DNA from: Akkermansia muciniphila
GTDB lineage: Bacteria > Verrucomicrobiota > Kiritimatiellia > RFP12 > JAAYNR01
Direction of reading: 5' to 3'
DNA length: 64,000 bases
Assembly (NCBI GenBank): GCA_945870025.1
Contig: CAMBQN010000010.1
Location: 27,715 to 91,714, forward strand
Below, piece after piece: positions 24,117 through 34,044 of the stretch; the stretch's first letter is position 1, and each line of letters starts with the position of its first letter. Both the position numbers and the translations under genes were made by a program. Under the pieces are notes generated by a model. That model ran no database searches. It saw only the letters and a list, made by a program, of their open reading frames with translations, and was not told the DNA's origin.

Positions 24117-26603
24117 ATGAAAATCGTAATTGTGGGCGGTGTGGCCGCCGGAATGTCGTGCGCCGCGCGGTTGCGTCGTCTGGACGAGCATGCCCAAATC
24201 ATCGTGTTCGAGAAAGATGAACACGTCTCGTTCGCCAATTGCGGATTGCCGTACCATATCGGCGGCGTGATCAAGGAACGAGCCCGTTTGCTGGTACAGA
24301 CACCGGAATCGCTCAAAACAACCCTCAATATCGACGTGCGCGTTTTTTCCGCGGTCACGACGATTGATCCTGTGGCGAAAACGGTCGCTGTTCGCGAAGC
24401 GCGCACCCATCGTGTCTACGAGGAGACGTACGACAAGCTGGTGCTGGCGCCGGGTGCCAAGTCGTTGCGACCGCCTCTGCCGGGGCTGAGCCACCCAGCC
24501 ATCTTTGAATTGCGCAACATGGTGGATATGGACGGGATTGTCACGCGCCTCGCCACGGGTGCCAAACAGGCCGTGGTCATGGGTGGTTACATCGGCATCG
24601 AGGCGGCCGAGAATCTCCGCCTTCGCGGGCTGGAAGTGACCGTGATAGAGAAGATGCCCCAGTTGATGGGGCCGCTCGATCCTGAGATGGCGCAGTTGCT
24701 GCAGGCCGAACTGGCGCGCCAGGGTGTGCGCGTGCTCACCCACTGCGGCGTGAATGGTTTCGAGGATCGTGGCGGTCGCATCGCCGTGAAGCTGGAACGC
24801 GGCGAACCCATCGAGGCCGATCTTGTCGTCTTCGCGCTGGGTTCGCAACCCAACACCGAGCTCGCCCAGGCTGCCGGCCTCACACTCGGCCCGCGCGGCG
24901 GCATCGCGGTCGACAACCACATGCGCACCTCCAATCCCGACATCTACGCGGGTGGTGATGCCGTGGAATCGGCAGACATGGTCTCGGGGCTGCCCGTCTA
25001 CATCCCCATGGCCGGACCCGCCAACCGTCAGGGCCGCATCATCGCGGACAACATCTGCGGTCGCGACAGCCGTTATCGCAGCACGCAAGGGACGGCCATC
25101 TTGAAAGTGTTCGATCTCACCGTGGCCATGACGGGCCTGAACGAGAAGACGCTCAAGCAGACGGGCCTGCCCTATCGCAAGATCTACGTCTCTCCTTCCG
25201 GTCACGCCGGCTATTATCCCGGCACATTCCCCATGCTTATTAAGTTGCTGTTCTCCCCGGACGGCAAACGCATCCTCGGTGCGCAGATTGTCGGCCGGGA
25301 TGGCGTGGACAAGCGCATTGACGTGCTGGCCACGGCCATGCGTGGCAACCTCAGCGTCTGGGACCTGGAACATTTGGAACTCGCCTACGCACCGCCCTAC
25401 GGCTCGGCCAAGGACCCCGTCAACATGGCCGGCTTTGTTGCCTGCAACCTGCTGCACGGGGACACGGATCTCTGGTACGCGGAGGATTTCCCCTGCTTGC
25501 CGAAAGACATCACGCTGCTCGACGTGCGGACACCGGCCGATTTCGACCTCTGGCACATTCCGGGCGCGGTCAACCTGCCGCTTGGACAGTTGCGCGCACA
25601 ACTCGGCTCGCTCGACAAGTCCCGCACCTATTACGCATACTGCAAGGTCGGTCTGCGCAGTTATCTGGCAGGCCGAATCCTGAAACAGAACGGATTCCAG
25701 GTCAAGAACCTGGCGGGCGGCGCGGATGTCTTCCGCTTGTTTTACCCAGACCCCGTCGTCCGGGCACCGGAACCCGGACTGCGGACTTCTCCAACCAAGA
25801 ACGAAGAACCAGGCACCCAGAACATGAACACTCCCTGCGGCTGCAACGCGCCCGAAACCGGTCAGACGATTACACTCGACTGCATGGGACTTCAGTGCCC
25901 GGGTCCGATCGGCCGCCTGACCGACGCCGTGACGGCAGCGGCCGTCGGCGACCTGATCGAGATCAGCGCCAGCGACCCCGGCTTTCCGAAGGACATGGAA
26001 GCCTGGTGCCGAGCCAAAGGCCACGAACTGCTGGAAACCCGCCCCGTCGCGGGCGGCATTCTGACGCGTATCCGCAAGAACGGTCCAGCTGCGCTGACGG
26101 CTCCATCGGGTGCCCCCGCGCCGACCGGCCGACGCAAGAAGACATTTGTCGTTTTTTCGGGCGATTTGGATCGAGTCATGGCCGCATTCGTGCTCGCCAA
26201 CGGTGCGCTGGCGATGGGCGACGAAGTCACGCTCTTCTTCACTTTCTGGGGACTTTCCGCCATCCGCAAGGAACAAGCCGTGGCCACGACCGGCAAGGGG
26301 CTGCTCGACCGCATGTTCGGCTGGATGCTGCCGCGCGGGTTGAGCCATCTCACCCTGTCGAAATTGCACATGGGCGGCATGGGCACGGCTATGATGAAAC
26401 ACGTCATGGCGCAAAAACACGTCGACACGCCGCAGCAACTACTGACCAACGCGCGCCGACAGGGCCTGAAACTCGTGGCCTGCTCCATGAGCATGGATGT
26501 CATGGGTCTGCGCCAGGAGGAACTGCTGGACGGCGTCGAAATCGGTGGCGCCGCTACCTTCCTGGCCGAGGCCGATCAGTCGAATGTGACCCTGTTCGTC
26601 TAG
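24117..26603 (+). CDS. CoA-disulfide reductase-rhodanese-TusA-DsrE fusion
   Basis: The 828-residue protein joins four sulfur-handling modules. Residues 1-450 are a pyridine nucleotide-disulfide oxidoreductase with FAD and NAD loops (VIVGGVAAGMS, AVVMGGYIGIEAAE) and the redox Cys in FANCGLPYHIGG (Cys42), the CoADR type. About 460-550 is a rhodanese domain with active Cys in YCKVGLRS. About 585-660 is TusA/SirA-like with CMGLQCPGP. About 675-828 is DsrE2-like (FVVFSGDLDRVMAAFVLANG). Such fusions reduce or relay persulfide sulfur. The start at 24117 follows gcggaga, and the longer frame overlaps the ArsR gene. A Pro/Asn-rich linker at about 545-580 separates rhodanese and TusA. Confidence 0.9.
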   Translation: MKIVIVGGVAAGMSCAARLRRLDEHAQIIVFEKDEHVSFANCGLPYHIGGVIKERARLLVQTPESLKTTLNIDVRVFSAVTTIDPVAKTVAVREARTHRVYEETYDKLVLAPGAKSLRPPLPGLSHPAIFELRNMVDMDGIVTRLATGAKQAVVMGGYIGIEAAENLRLRGLEVTVIEKMPQLMGPLDPEMAQLLQAELARQGVRVLTHCGVNGFEDRGGRIAVKLERGEPIEADLVVFALGSQPNTELAQAAGLTLGPRGGIAVDNHMRTSNPDIYAGGDAVESADMVSGLPVYIPMAGPANRQGRIIADNICGRDSRYRSTQGTAILKVFDLTVAMTGLNEKTLKQTGLPYRKIYVSPSGHAGYYPGTFPMLIKLLFSPDGKRILGAQIVGRDGVDKRIDVLATAMRGNLSVWDLEHLELAYAPPYGSAKDPVNMAGFVACNLLHGDTDLWYAEDFPCLPKDITLLDVRTPADFDLWHIPGAVNLPLGQLRAQLGSLDKSRTYYAYCKVGLRSYLAGRILKQNGFQVKNLAGGADVFRLFYPDPVVRAPEPGLRTSPTKNEEPGTQNMNTPCGCNAPETGQTITLDCMGLQCPGPIGRLTDAVTAAAVGDLIEISASDPGFPKDMEAWCRAKGHELLETRPVAGGILTRIRKNGPAALTAPSGAPAPTGRRKKTFVVFSGDLDRVMAAFVLANGALAMGDEVTLFFTFWGLSAIRKEQAVATTGKGLLDRMFGWMLPRGLSHLTLSKLHMGGMGTAMMKHVMAQKHVDTPQQLLTNARRQGLKLVACSMSMDVMGLRQEELLDGVEIGGAATFLAEADQSNVTLFV

Positions 26604-26610
26604 CCCGACC

Positions 26611-26891
26611 CTAAGGGGCGTCTTCCACTACGCGTTCGCGTTCCAGGTCGACCGTCGCCACGCGCAGCCCCCGCCCGCCCGTAGCGTACCGCTCCGCGGT
26701 CCGCCGCACGCAGCCGACCTGCACCATCTGCAGGGCCGCCAGCGGCTCGCTGCTCGGAAAGATGAAGCTCTTCTGCTCCGAACGATCCGGGCGCAGTTCC
26801 TCAAGATCACGGTCGTCGCTTCACGAAGCGGTCGCGCGTCCAGAACGAAGGGCGTCTTGTGCATCAACGGAAGACGGGGAGCCATGGACAT
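26611..26891 (-). pseudogene. Possible frameshifted gene fragment
   Basis: On the minus strand, FIFPSSEPLAALQMVQVG and GGRGLRVATVDLERERVVED read as a coherent C-terminus ending at a TAG at 26611. Further upstream the protein-like reading continues in a different frame (LMHKTPFVLDARPL). No family is certain. The remaining 26892-27155 shows no gene. Confidence 0.3.
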
Positions 26892-27155
26892 GCAGTATAG
26901 AAAATCTATAGCCAGTCAGAAAGCCTTCTCGTTTCTCTTTTAACAGGTTGCGTGCATTTGCCCTGCCTTAGGCGAGGATTAGGGGGGGTATGTGGGGTGA
27001 CCGGGGCCCATCAATGTTGGATTCGACATCAGTTTCCTCATCTGCCATACTATCTACCATGCATTCATCGCTTTCTGTTCGATTGCCAGGTTCCCCGCAA
27101 GCGCGTGCCTGTGCCGGCCAGAAGGCAATATCCAATCCATTACAGACGGGTAGAC

Positions 27156-27821
27156 ATGAACGGACAAGCTGTTTTTTTTGATTTGGATGGCACGCTCGTA
27201 GACACGGAATTGCTGTGGGCGTGCGCGTTGACCGGGTTGCTGGCCGATCACGGCCAGCCGGCCGACGAGCAGATGATCGTGCGCATTGTCTATGGACATG
27301 CGTGGTCGGCGATCCATCGCGAAATCGTGACGCGGTTTCCGGCGATGGCCGGCATCGGCCTGGCGGCGATGGCTGAGGAGTTGCGCCCGTATTATCTGCG
27401 TCTGCGCGAAGCGGGCAGCATCGCCATTCCCGGATCGGTCGCCTGCCTGCGCCGGCTGGCCGCCGCCTACCCCGTGGCCATCGTCTCTGGATCGCCGCGG
27501 CTGGAAATCGGCGACGCCCTGAACCTGATCGGCCTCGCCGACTGCGTGCGGTTCTACATCGGTTCTGAAGATTACAGAGAGGGAAAGCCAGACCCTACCT
27601 GCTATCGACAGGCGGCCGGTCTTCTCGGCGTCGATCCCGCGCGGTGCGTGGTATTCGAGGACTCCCGGGCTGGCGTGCGCGCGGCCAAGGCCGCCGGGAT
27701 GAAATGCGTGGCGCTGGCCCGGCCGTTCGCCATCCCACAGGATGTGCAGATGGCCGATCAGATTGTGGCCTCTCTGGAGGCGTTTTCGTGTGCAGATGTG
27801 GAAGGATTGGTATCGCTATGA
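27156..27821 (+). CDS. HAD-superfamily hydrolase (beta-phosphoglucomutase-like)
   Basis: The 221-residue product has the four HAD motifs: FFDLDGTLVDTE (nucleophile Asp and acid Asp), Ser in IVSGSP, Lys in REGKPDP, and VVFEDSRAGVRAAKAAG. The helical cap between motifs I and II places it with subfamily I phosphatases and phosphoglucomutases. ATG 27156 follows gggtag; the longer frame upstream is not protein-like. Its stop overlaps the sialate esterase start in ATGA, so the two are translationally coupled. A sugar phosphate substrate is plausible. Confidence 0.85.
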   Translation: MNGQAVFFDLDGTLVDTELLWACALTGLLADHGQPADEQMIVRIVYGHAWSAIHREIVTRFPAMAGIGLAAMAEELRPYYLRLREAGSIAIPGSVACLRRLAAAYPVAIVSGSPRLEIGDALNLIGLADCVRFYIGSEDYREGKPDPTCYRQAAGLLGVDPARCVVFEDSRAGVRAAKAAGMKCVALARPFAIPQDVQMADQIVASLEAFSCADVEGLVSL

Positions 27822-29770
27822 GTGCTAAGAAAAAAAAGGACGCGCTGCGACTGGCTCATCTCTTTACGGATCACGCGGTTTTGCAGCGCGATAGGTCCGT
27901 GCCGGTCTGGGGCTGGACCAAGCCGGGGCTGCGCGTGCGCGTCACGCTCGGCTCGTACACGGCTGAGACGCGTTCGGGTGACGACGGCCGGTTTCTGACC
28001 CGCCTGCCTCCGATGCCCGCCGGCGGCCCCTACGAGCTGGATGTCAACACGCCCGACCCCGACGCCCATGTGCGGCTCACAGACGTGATGGTGGGCGAAG
28101 TGTGGGTGTGTTCCGGACAGTCCAACATGGAATGGCCGGTCAGCCAGACCGACTTCGACGTGCAGACGCTGAGGGCGGCAGACCGTGACATCCGTTCGCT
28201 GCGGGTGCCGCAGCGAACGTTGCTCGGCCACCAGTCGGATGTTGATGCGGCTTGGCAGGTCGCCAGCCCGGAAACCGTCGCCGGTTTCACGGCAGTCGGG
28301 TTTTTCTTTGGCCGGCGCCTGGCACGCGAGCTGGGCGTGGCCGTCGGGCTGATCAATGCGTCATGGGGCGGTACGCGGATCGAGACGTGGATCAGCCGCG
28401 AGGAGCTGGTCCTGCATGGCCGGACCCGCGACGAGGTGGCGCGCTACGAGGCGTCAGTGGCTGGCGCCGAGTACTGGGGGCGGTTCGATCCGTTCGAACC
28501 CGACAGCCAGCAGGCGCGGGACCGACAGCTTGGACTCAACTACCCCCGCGACCCGGGCAACACCGGCGCGGCCAACGGATGGGCCGATGCCGCGCATGAC
28601 GACCGCGCGTGGGAATCGATGATCCAGCCCGGCTCCTGGCTGCTCGCCGGCCATGCAACCAACGGCGTGTTCTGGTTTCGCCGTGACGTCACGATACCCG
28701 CTGAATGGGCGGGGAAGGATCTCGCGCTGGGCCTGGGGGCGATCGACAAGCAGGACATCACCTATTTCAACGGCGAGCAGGTTGGCTCAACGGGCCAGTA
28801 TCTTGAAGACCAGCATTGGTGCGTCCCGCGCAGCTACACCGTGCCGGGGCGGCTCGTTAAGGACGGACGCGCGGTCATCGCGGTGCGCGTCTATTCGTTC
28901 ATCTATGACGGCGGGATGATCGGGCCGCAGCAGAAGATGACCCTCGGACCGGCGGACATGAGCGCGGAGCCGATCCCCCTGGCTGGCGTGTGGCGGATGA
29001 AGAGCGAGCACGAATTCGGGCTGGTGAAGCCGCAGACGCTGCCAGAGGGGCTGGGCAATCCTCAGTCGCCCTACATGCTCAATGACAACATGATCCACCC
29101 GTTGATCCCGTACGCCATCCAAGGCGCGATCTGGTATCAGGGCGAGTCCAACGACGACATCAGCCGCGAATACGGCTGGATGCTGCGCGCGCTGATCCGC
29201 GACTGGCGCCGGGCGTGGGGTCAGGGCGATTTTACTTTCCTGACCGTGCAGTTGGCGAACTTCCATCAGCCGATGGCCTATCAAGCGAACAGCACCTGGG
29301 CGACAGTGCGTGAAGGACAGATGTCGTCCTTGCAGGAGGCAAACACCGGCGTGGCGGTGGCCATCGATATCGGCGAACCCCACGATATCCATCCGCGCAA
29401 CAAGCAGGACGTCGGTTCGCGCCTCGCGCAGTGGGCGCTGTCGCGCACGTACGGCAAGCCTCTGGTGCCATCGGGGCCGCTGTATCGCGACCACATCATC
29501 GCGGGCGACCGCATCCGTCTCCGGTTTGATCACACGGGCGGAGGGCTTGTGGCACGTGGCGGAGAGCTGAAGACGTTTGTGATCGCCGGTGCCGACGGAA
29601 AATTCATTCCGGCCGTGGCGGAAATCGAAGGTTCCTCGGTGTGGGTCCGCGCGCCCGACGTCCCGGAGCCTGTCGCCGTTCGCTACGCCTGGGCCGACAA
29701 TCCGGATGGATGCAACCTGTACAACCAGGAGGGGCTGCCAGCGTCGCCCTTCCGAACGGATGCATGGTGA
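27818..29770 (+). CDS. Sialate O-acetylesterase family protein (SASA/DUF303)
   Basis: The 650-residue SGNH-fold esterase has the Ser block VCSGQSNMEWPV, the Gly region INASWGGTRIETW, the WYQGESN motif, and a C-terminal Asp/His region (DIGEPHDIHPRNK). Between them lies a beta insertion of the kind seen in long SASA proteins (about residues 270-390). The family removes O-acetyl groups from sialic acids or other glycans. The lysine-rich N-terminus (SAKKKKDALRLAH) shows no signal peptide, so it appears cytoplasmic, which is unusual for extracellular glycan work. It overlaps both neighbours by a few bases. Confidence 0.85.
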   Translation: MSAKKKKDALRLAHLFTDHAVLQRDRSVPVWGWTKPGLRVRVTLGSYTAETRSGDDGRFLTRLPPMPAGGPYELDVNTPDPDAHVRLTDVMVGEVWVCSGQSNMEWPVSQTDFDVQTLRAADRDIRSLRVPQRTLLGHQSDVDAAWQVASPETVAGFTAVGFFFGRRLARELGVAVGLINASWGGTRIETWISREELVLHGRTRDEVARYEASVAGAEYWGRFDPFEPDSQQARDRQLGLNYPRDPGNTGAANGWADAAHDDRAWESMIQPGSWLLAGHATNGVFWFRRDVTIPAEWAGKDLALGLGAIDKQDITYFNGEQVGSTGQYLEDQHWCVPRSYTVPGRLVKDGRAVIAVRVYSFIYDGGMIGPQQKMTLGPADMSAEPIPLAGVWRMKSEHEFGLVKPQTLPEGLGNPQSPYMLNDNMIHPLIPYAIQGAIWYQGESNDDISREYGWMLRALIRDWRRAWGQGDFTFLTVQLANFHQPMAYQANSTWATVREGQMSSLQEANTGVAVAIDIGEPHDIHPRNKQDVGSRLAQWALSRTYGKPLVPSGPLYRDHIIAGDRIRLRFDHTGGGLVARGGELKTFVIAGADGKFIPAVAEIEGSSVWVRAPDVPEPVAVRYAWADNPDGCNLYNQEGLPASPFRTDAW

Positions 29771-32700
29771 ACCATGACCTTCCGTTTGTCTGCCCACCGC
29801 TGCGCTTCCCCGACGAGTTGCCGATCACCGCGCACCGCGAGGCGATCGCCGAGGCGCTGGCCTGCAGCCGCGTCCTGATCGTCTGCGGCGACACCGGTTC
29901 GGGCAAGACCACCCAGCTCCCCAAAATCGCCCTCGCCGCCGGTCGCGGACGCCAGGGGCTGATCGGCGTCACCCAGCCCCGCCGCCTCGCAGCCGTCGCC
30001 ATGGCCACCCGCGTCGCCGAGGAGTTCGGCGGCGAACCGGGCGGCTTCGTCGGCGTCCAGCACCGCTTCGAGCGCCGACTGTCGCAGGAGACGCGCATCA
30101 AGTTCATGACCGACGGCATTCTCCTGGCCGAGACCCGCCACGACCGCCTGTTGCGCGCGTATGACACGCTGATCATCGACGAGGCGCACGAGCGCTCACT
30201 CAACATTGACTTCCTCATCGGCATCCTGCGCGGCATCATTCCACGCCGACCCGACCTGCGCGTGGTCATCAGTTCCGCCACACTCGATGCCGAACGCTTC
30301 GCCGCCTTCTTTGCCGATCGCGGCGCGCCCGCCCCGGTCTTCACCATCCCCGGCCGCCTCTACCCGGTCGAGGTTCGCTACCGGCCCGCCGACGAGGAGG
30401 ACGCCCCCGACCTGCCTCGAATGATCGCCAACGCCGCCGACGAGCTGGCGGCCGATGCGCCGGGCGACGTGCTGGTCTTTCTTCCCGGCGAGCGCGACAT
30501 CCGCGAGGCCGCCGACGTCCTATCCGGCCGCCACCTCCCCGACACCGCCATCATCCCCCTGCTCGCCTCCCTGCCCGCAGGCGAGCAGCAGCGGGCCTTC
30601 AAGACTATCCCCGGCGTCCGCCGCATCATCCTCGCCACCAACGTCGCCGAAACCTCCGTCACTCTCCCCGGCATCCGCGCCGTGATCGACACCGGGCTCG
30701 CCCGCGTCCCGCGCTGGAACGCCCGAACCCGCGTCCAACGCCTTCAGATCGAGGCGATCTCGCAGGCCTCGGCCAGCCAGCGCGCCGGGCGCTGCGGCCG
30801 CCTCGGTCCCGGCGTGTGCATCCGTCTCTACAGCGCCGATGACTTGGCCAACCGTCCGCCCTACACCGACCCCGAGATCGTCCGATCCTCCCTCGCGGGA
30901 GTGATCCTGACCATGCTCGACCTGCGTCTGGGCGATATCGCCACCTTCCCCTTCCTCGACCCGCCCCCGCCCACCGCCATCCGCGACGGCCTGCGCGAGC
31001 TAATCGAACTCGGCGCCATTGGCCATCACGACGCCCCGCCCGGCGAGCTGCCCGACAACCCCCGGTCCCCGGCCTCGCTCACCCCACTCGGTATTCACCT
31101 CGCCCGCCTGCCGCTCGAACCGCGCCTCGCCCGCATCCTTTTCGCCGCCGACGCCGAGAAAGCGCTGCGCCACGCGCTGATCGTGGTCGCGGCCCTCGAA
31201 TGCGACGACCCTCGCCGCCGGCCGGTCGAAAAGCAGGCCGAGGCCGATGCCGCGCACGCCCAGTTCCTGACGCCCGCCTCCGACTTTTCGGCCCTGCTCC
31301 GCCTCTGGCGCTGGTACGACGATCAGGGCGGTTTCACCTCCAACACCACCGCCCGCCGTCTCTGCCGCGACCACTTCCTCTCGTTCCCGCGGATGCGCGA
31401 GTGGCGCGACCTGCGTGATCAGCTCGAACGCCTGGTACGCCCGCTCGGACTCGACCCGGCCACCGAGGCCGGCGGCGACGCGGGGCTTCACCGCGCCCTG
31501 CTGACGGGGCTGCTCGGCCATATCGGTAAGCGCGACCCTGAGACCGGCGACTACCGCGGCGCCCATGGTCTGCGCTTCGCCCTCTTTCCCGGTTCGGGCC
31601 TCGCCAAGGCCGCGCGCCAGGCGGGCAAGCGCAAGAAATCAGATCCCGCCGCCGACGCCGCGCCACCGACGCGCCCCTCCCCCACAGCCCTGCCGGTCTC
31701 GCGCGAATGGGTGATCGCGGGCGAGCTGGTCGAGACTGCCCGCCTCTATGCCCGCACCGCCGCCTGCATCGACCTGGCCTGGATCGAGCCGATCGCCGGG
31801 CGTCTCTGCAAGTCCTCATTCCACTCGCCGTGGTGGGACGCCGACAAGGGCTTCGCCCGCATCCGCGAACGGGTCACGCTCCACGGTCTCGTGCTGGTCG
31901 AAAACCGCACGCGCGACTATGCCCGCATCAACCCCGCCGATGCGCGCTCCATGTTCATCCGCCACGGCTTGATCGCAGGCGAGTTTCCCAATCCGCCCGC
32001 GCTCATTCGCGACAACCTCAGCCGACTCGCAGTCATCCGCCTCGCCCAAGCCAAGACCCGCAGCGGTCAGTCCCTGCTGGATGAGGACGCGGTCTACGCC
32101 TTTTATGACGCCCGCCTGCCCGCCGACGTTCCCGGTGCCGACGCTTTGCGCCGCTGGCTGCGTCAGGCGTCTTCTGAGCAGGTCGAATCCTTTCGCCTGA
32201 CCGACGCCGACATCCCCCTGCCCGACGGCGCCGCGACGGGGTTTCCCGACACCCTCACGCTCGATGGGCATTCCCTCCCCCTCACCTACCGCCACGCGCC
32301 GGGAGAACCCGACGACGGCATCACCTGCACGGTCCCCGCCGATCTCCTCCCGCGCCTCCGCGCCTGGCGCGCCGACTGGCTCGTCCCCGGCGCGCTACCC
32401 GAAAAGATCCGCTGGATGCTCGCGTCGCTTCCCTCCAAGACCCGCCGCCTCGTCGCCCCGCCCGGCGAAACCGCAGACCGCTGTCTCGGACGCATGCCAC
32501 CGGGTCGCGAACCGCTGGCCCAAGCCCTCAGCCGCGTCCTGTACGAGATCTGCGGCGTTCGCATCCCATCCGAGACGTGGCGCGAGGACGATCTGCCCGA
32601 CTGGCTCCGCATCCGCTTCGTGGTGACCGCTCCCGACGCTCCCGGCGGCAAGCCCATCGGCACCGGCCGCACCTTCGACCTCTTGCTCAAAACCTTTGCC

Positions 32701-33861
32701 CCTGAGGCGGCTGAGTTTGCCACCACCGCACCGCGCAAACCGGGATCCGAATCCCGCTTCCACCGCGATAGCATCACCGACTGGAGCTTCGGCGATCTTC
32801 CGGAAGAGGTCACTATCGGCCGCGCCGGCTGGCCCATCGTCCACTATCCCGCGCTGGTCGACGTCTCACCTGCCGCATGCGCCCTGCGCTTATTTTCTGA
32901 CGCCGCGACCGCCGCCGCCATCCATGCCGAGGGGACGCTGCGGCTCATCGCCCTCGCCCTCGGCCCCGACATCCTCATCCTCCGCCGTGCGTCCGCGCCT
33001 GCCAAGGAACTGCGCGGAGCGCTTGCTGCCCTTGAGTACACGCCCGAATCTTTGGGAGCGGATATCCTTCGCGCCACTCTTCACACCTGCTTTCTCGAAG
33101 ACCTGGCGCCCGTGCGCAGCGAAGCCGTTTTTCGTCAGCGCCTGCTCCTCGGCCGTCCGAAACTGGGCGCCTCTCATCTGCAAATCGCGCGTCTCTGCGC
33201 ATCGGTCCTCCATGAGGCGCAGATCCTCGAACGCGCCCTCGGCGGCGAAGCGCGTCCGATTCCGACTGCGGCGCCGATCTCGGTACACACCGCTGAATCG
33301 GTCTTGCGCGATTTCAGCAAACGTCCGGCGGCCGTCAAAACTCCCGTTCCATCTGCGCCCGTCCGCGCCGACGCCCTCGCCACCTTCGCGGATCTGCTGA
33401 TTTCGTACAACCGCCAACCCGATTCCGGCGGACATCCCCTGCCGTCCAAACGGTCCGCTGCGCGCATGCCTGTGGCCGTGAACCTGCATCCGGTTGCAGC
33501 CGACGACCTTCGCGACCAACTCGCCTGGCTGGTGTTTCCCGGCTTCATTCGCGCCACGCCGTGGGGTCGGATCCAGCACTACCCGCGCTATTTGGAAGGC
33601 ATGCGCATCCGTCTAGAGCGCCTGCGCGCCAACCCGGCGGCCGACCTCAAGCGCCTCGCCGAGATTACGCCTTTCTGGGATCGGTACACCGCCTTTATGG
33701 CTTGTGAGGCCCAACCCGCGCACGACCACGCCGCGCTGGCCGACTACCGCTGGATGGTCGAGGAATTCCGCATCTCCCTCTTTGCCCAGGAGCTGGGCAC
33801 GGCCGCCCCCGCCTCCGCCAAGCGCCTCGATGCGCAGTGGCAACGGGTGCTCGCGACGTAA
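29764..33861 (+). CDS. hrpA: HrpA-type DEAH-box ATP-dependent RNA helicase
   Basis: The 1365-residue helicase has Walker A GDTGSGKTTQ near residue 45, DEAHERS near 138, SATLDAERF, ATNVAETSVT and QRAGRCGR, followed by the helicase-associated and OB-like regions. The long C-terminal part (about 600-1365) matches the HrpA-specific extension (DUF3418). Such proteins resolve structured RNA or stalled ribosomes. ATG 29764 overlaps the esterase stop by seven bases; a GTG at 29767 gives a four-base overlap. The strongly C-rich codon use resembles the neighbours. Confidence 0.9.
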   Translation: MVNHDLPFVCPPLRFPDELPITAHREAIAEALACSRVLIVCGDTGSGKTTQLPKIALAAGRGRQGLIGVTQPRRLAAVAMATRVAEEFGGEPGGFVGVQHRFERRLSQETRIKFMTDGILLAETRHDRLLRAYDTLIIDEAHERSLNIDFLIGILRGIIPRRPDLRVVISSATLDAERFAAFFADRGAPAPVFTIPGRLYPVEVRYRPADEEDAPDLPRMIANAADELAADAPGDVLVFLPGERDIREAADVLSGRHLPDTAIIPLLASLPAGEQQRAFKTIPGVRRIILATNVAETSVTLPGIRAVIDTGLARVPRWNARTRVQRLQIEAISQASASQRAGRCGRLGPGVCIRLYSADDLANRPPYTDPEIVRSSLAGVILTMLDLRLGDIATFPFLDPPPPTAIRDGLRELIELGAIGHHDAPPGELPDNPRSPASLTPLGIHLARLPLEPRLARILFAADAEKALRHALIVVAALECDDPRRRPVEKQAEADAAHAQFLTPASDFSALLRLWRWYDDQGGFTSNTTARRLCRDHFLSFPRMREWRDLRDQLERLVRPLGLDPATEAGGDAGLHRALLTGLLGHIGKRDPETGDYRGAHGLRFALFPGSGLAKAARQAGKRKKSDPAADAAPPTRPSPTALPVSREWVIAGELVETARLYARTAACIDLAWIEPIAGRLCKSSFHSPWWDADKGFARIRERVTLHGLVLVENRTRDYARINPADARSMFIRHGLIAGEFPNPPALIRDNLSRLAVIRLAQAKTRSGQSLLDEDAVYAFYDARLPADVPGADALRRWLRQASSEQVESFRLTDADIPLPDGAATGFPDTLTLDGHSLPLTYRHAPGEPDDGITCTVPADLLPRLRAWRADWLVPGALPEKIRWMLASLPSKTRRLVAPPGETADRCLGRMPPGREPLAQALSRVLYEICGVRIPSETWREDDLPDWLRIRFVVTAPDAPGGKPIGTGRTFDLLLKTFAPEAAEFATTAPRKPGSESRFHRDSITDWSFGDLPEEVTIGRAGWPIVHYPALVDVSPAACALRLFSDAATAAAIHAEGTLRLIALALGPDILILRRASAPAKELRGALAALEYTPESLGADILRATLHTCFLEDLAPVRSEAVFRQRLLLGRPKLGASHLQIARLCASVLHEAQILERALGGEARPIPTAAPISVHTAESVLRDFSKRPAAVKTPVPSAPVRADALATFADLLISYNRQPDSGGHPLPSKRSAARMPVAVNLHPVAADDLRDQLAWLVFPGFIRATPWGRIQHYPRYLEGMRIRLERLRANPAADLKRLAEITPFWDRYTAFMACEAQPAHDHAALADYRWMVEEFRISLFAQELGTAAPASAKRLDAQWQRVLAT

Positions 33862-34044
33862 CCAGACCACTCTGGCCCGTGAATAATCCCCCATAAACCC
33901 GGAAGCCCGGAAGCGCCAATATTTTACTTGATGTCCTAATAAAATAAGAGTAATTTAATCGGTGTTATCCGTCATCATTTATTTATCGTATGACCTTTTT
34001 TTCGTGTGCACGTTGAATGTAAATCGCTTTCAAAGGCATTTGTC

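Noticed and set aside
24045..26438. A 797-codon minus-strand frame opposite the CoADR fusion
   Set aside because: It is antisense to four recognisable domains with no motif of its own.
26892..27155. A coding extension upstream of the HAD gene (open frame from 26952)
   Set aside because: The translation is not protein-like and the HAD motif I begins only a few residues after ATG 27156, as is normal.
33862..34044. RNA gene or promoter in the AT-rich gap after hrpA
   Set aside because: No tRNA-like folding, no box pairs with proper spacing and no repeats were found by eye.
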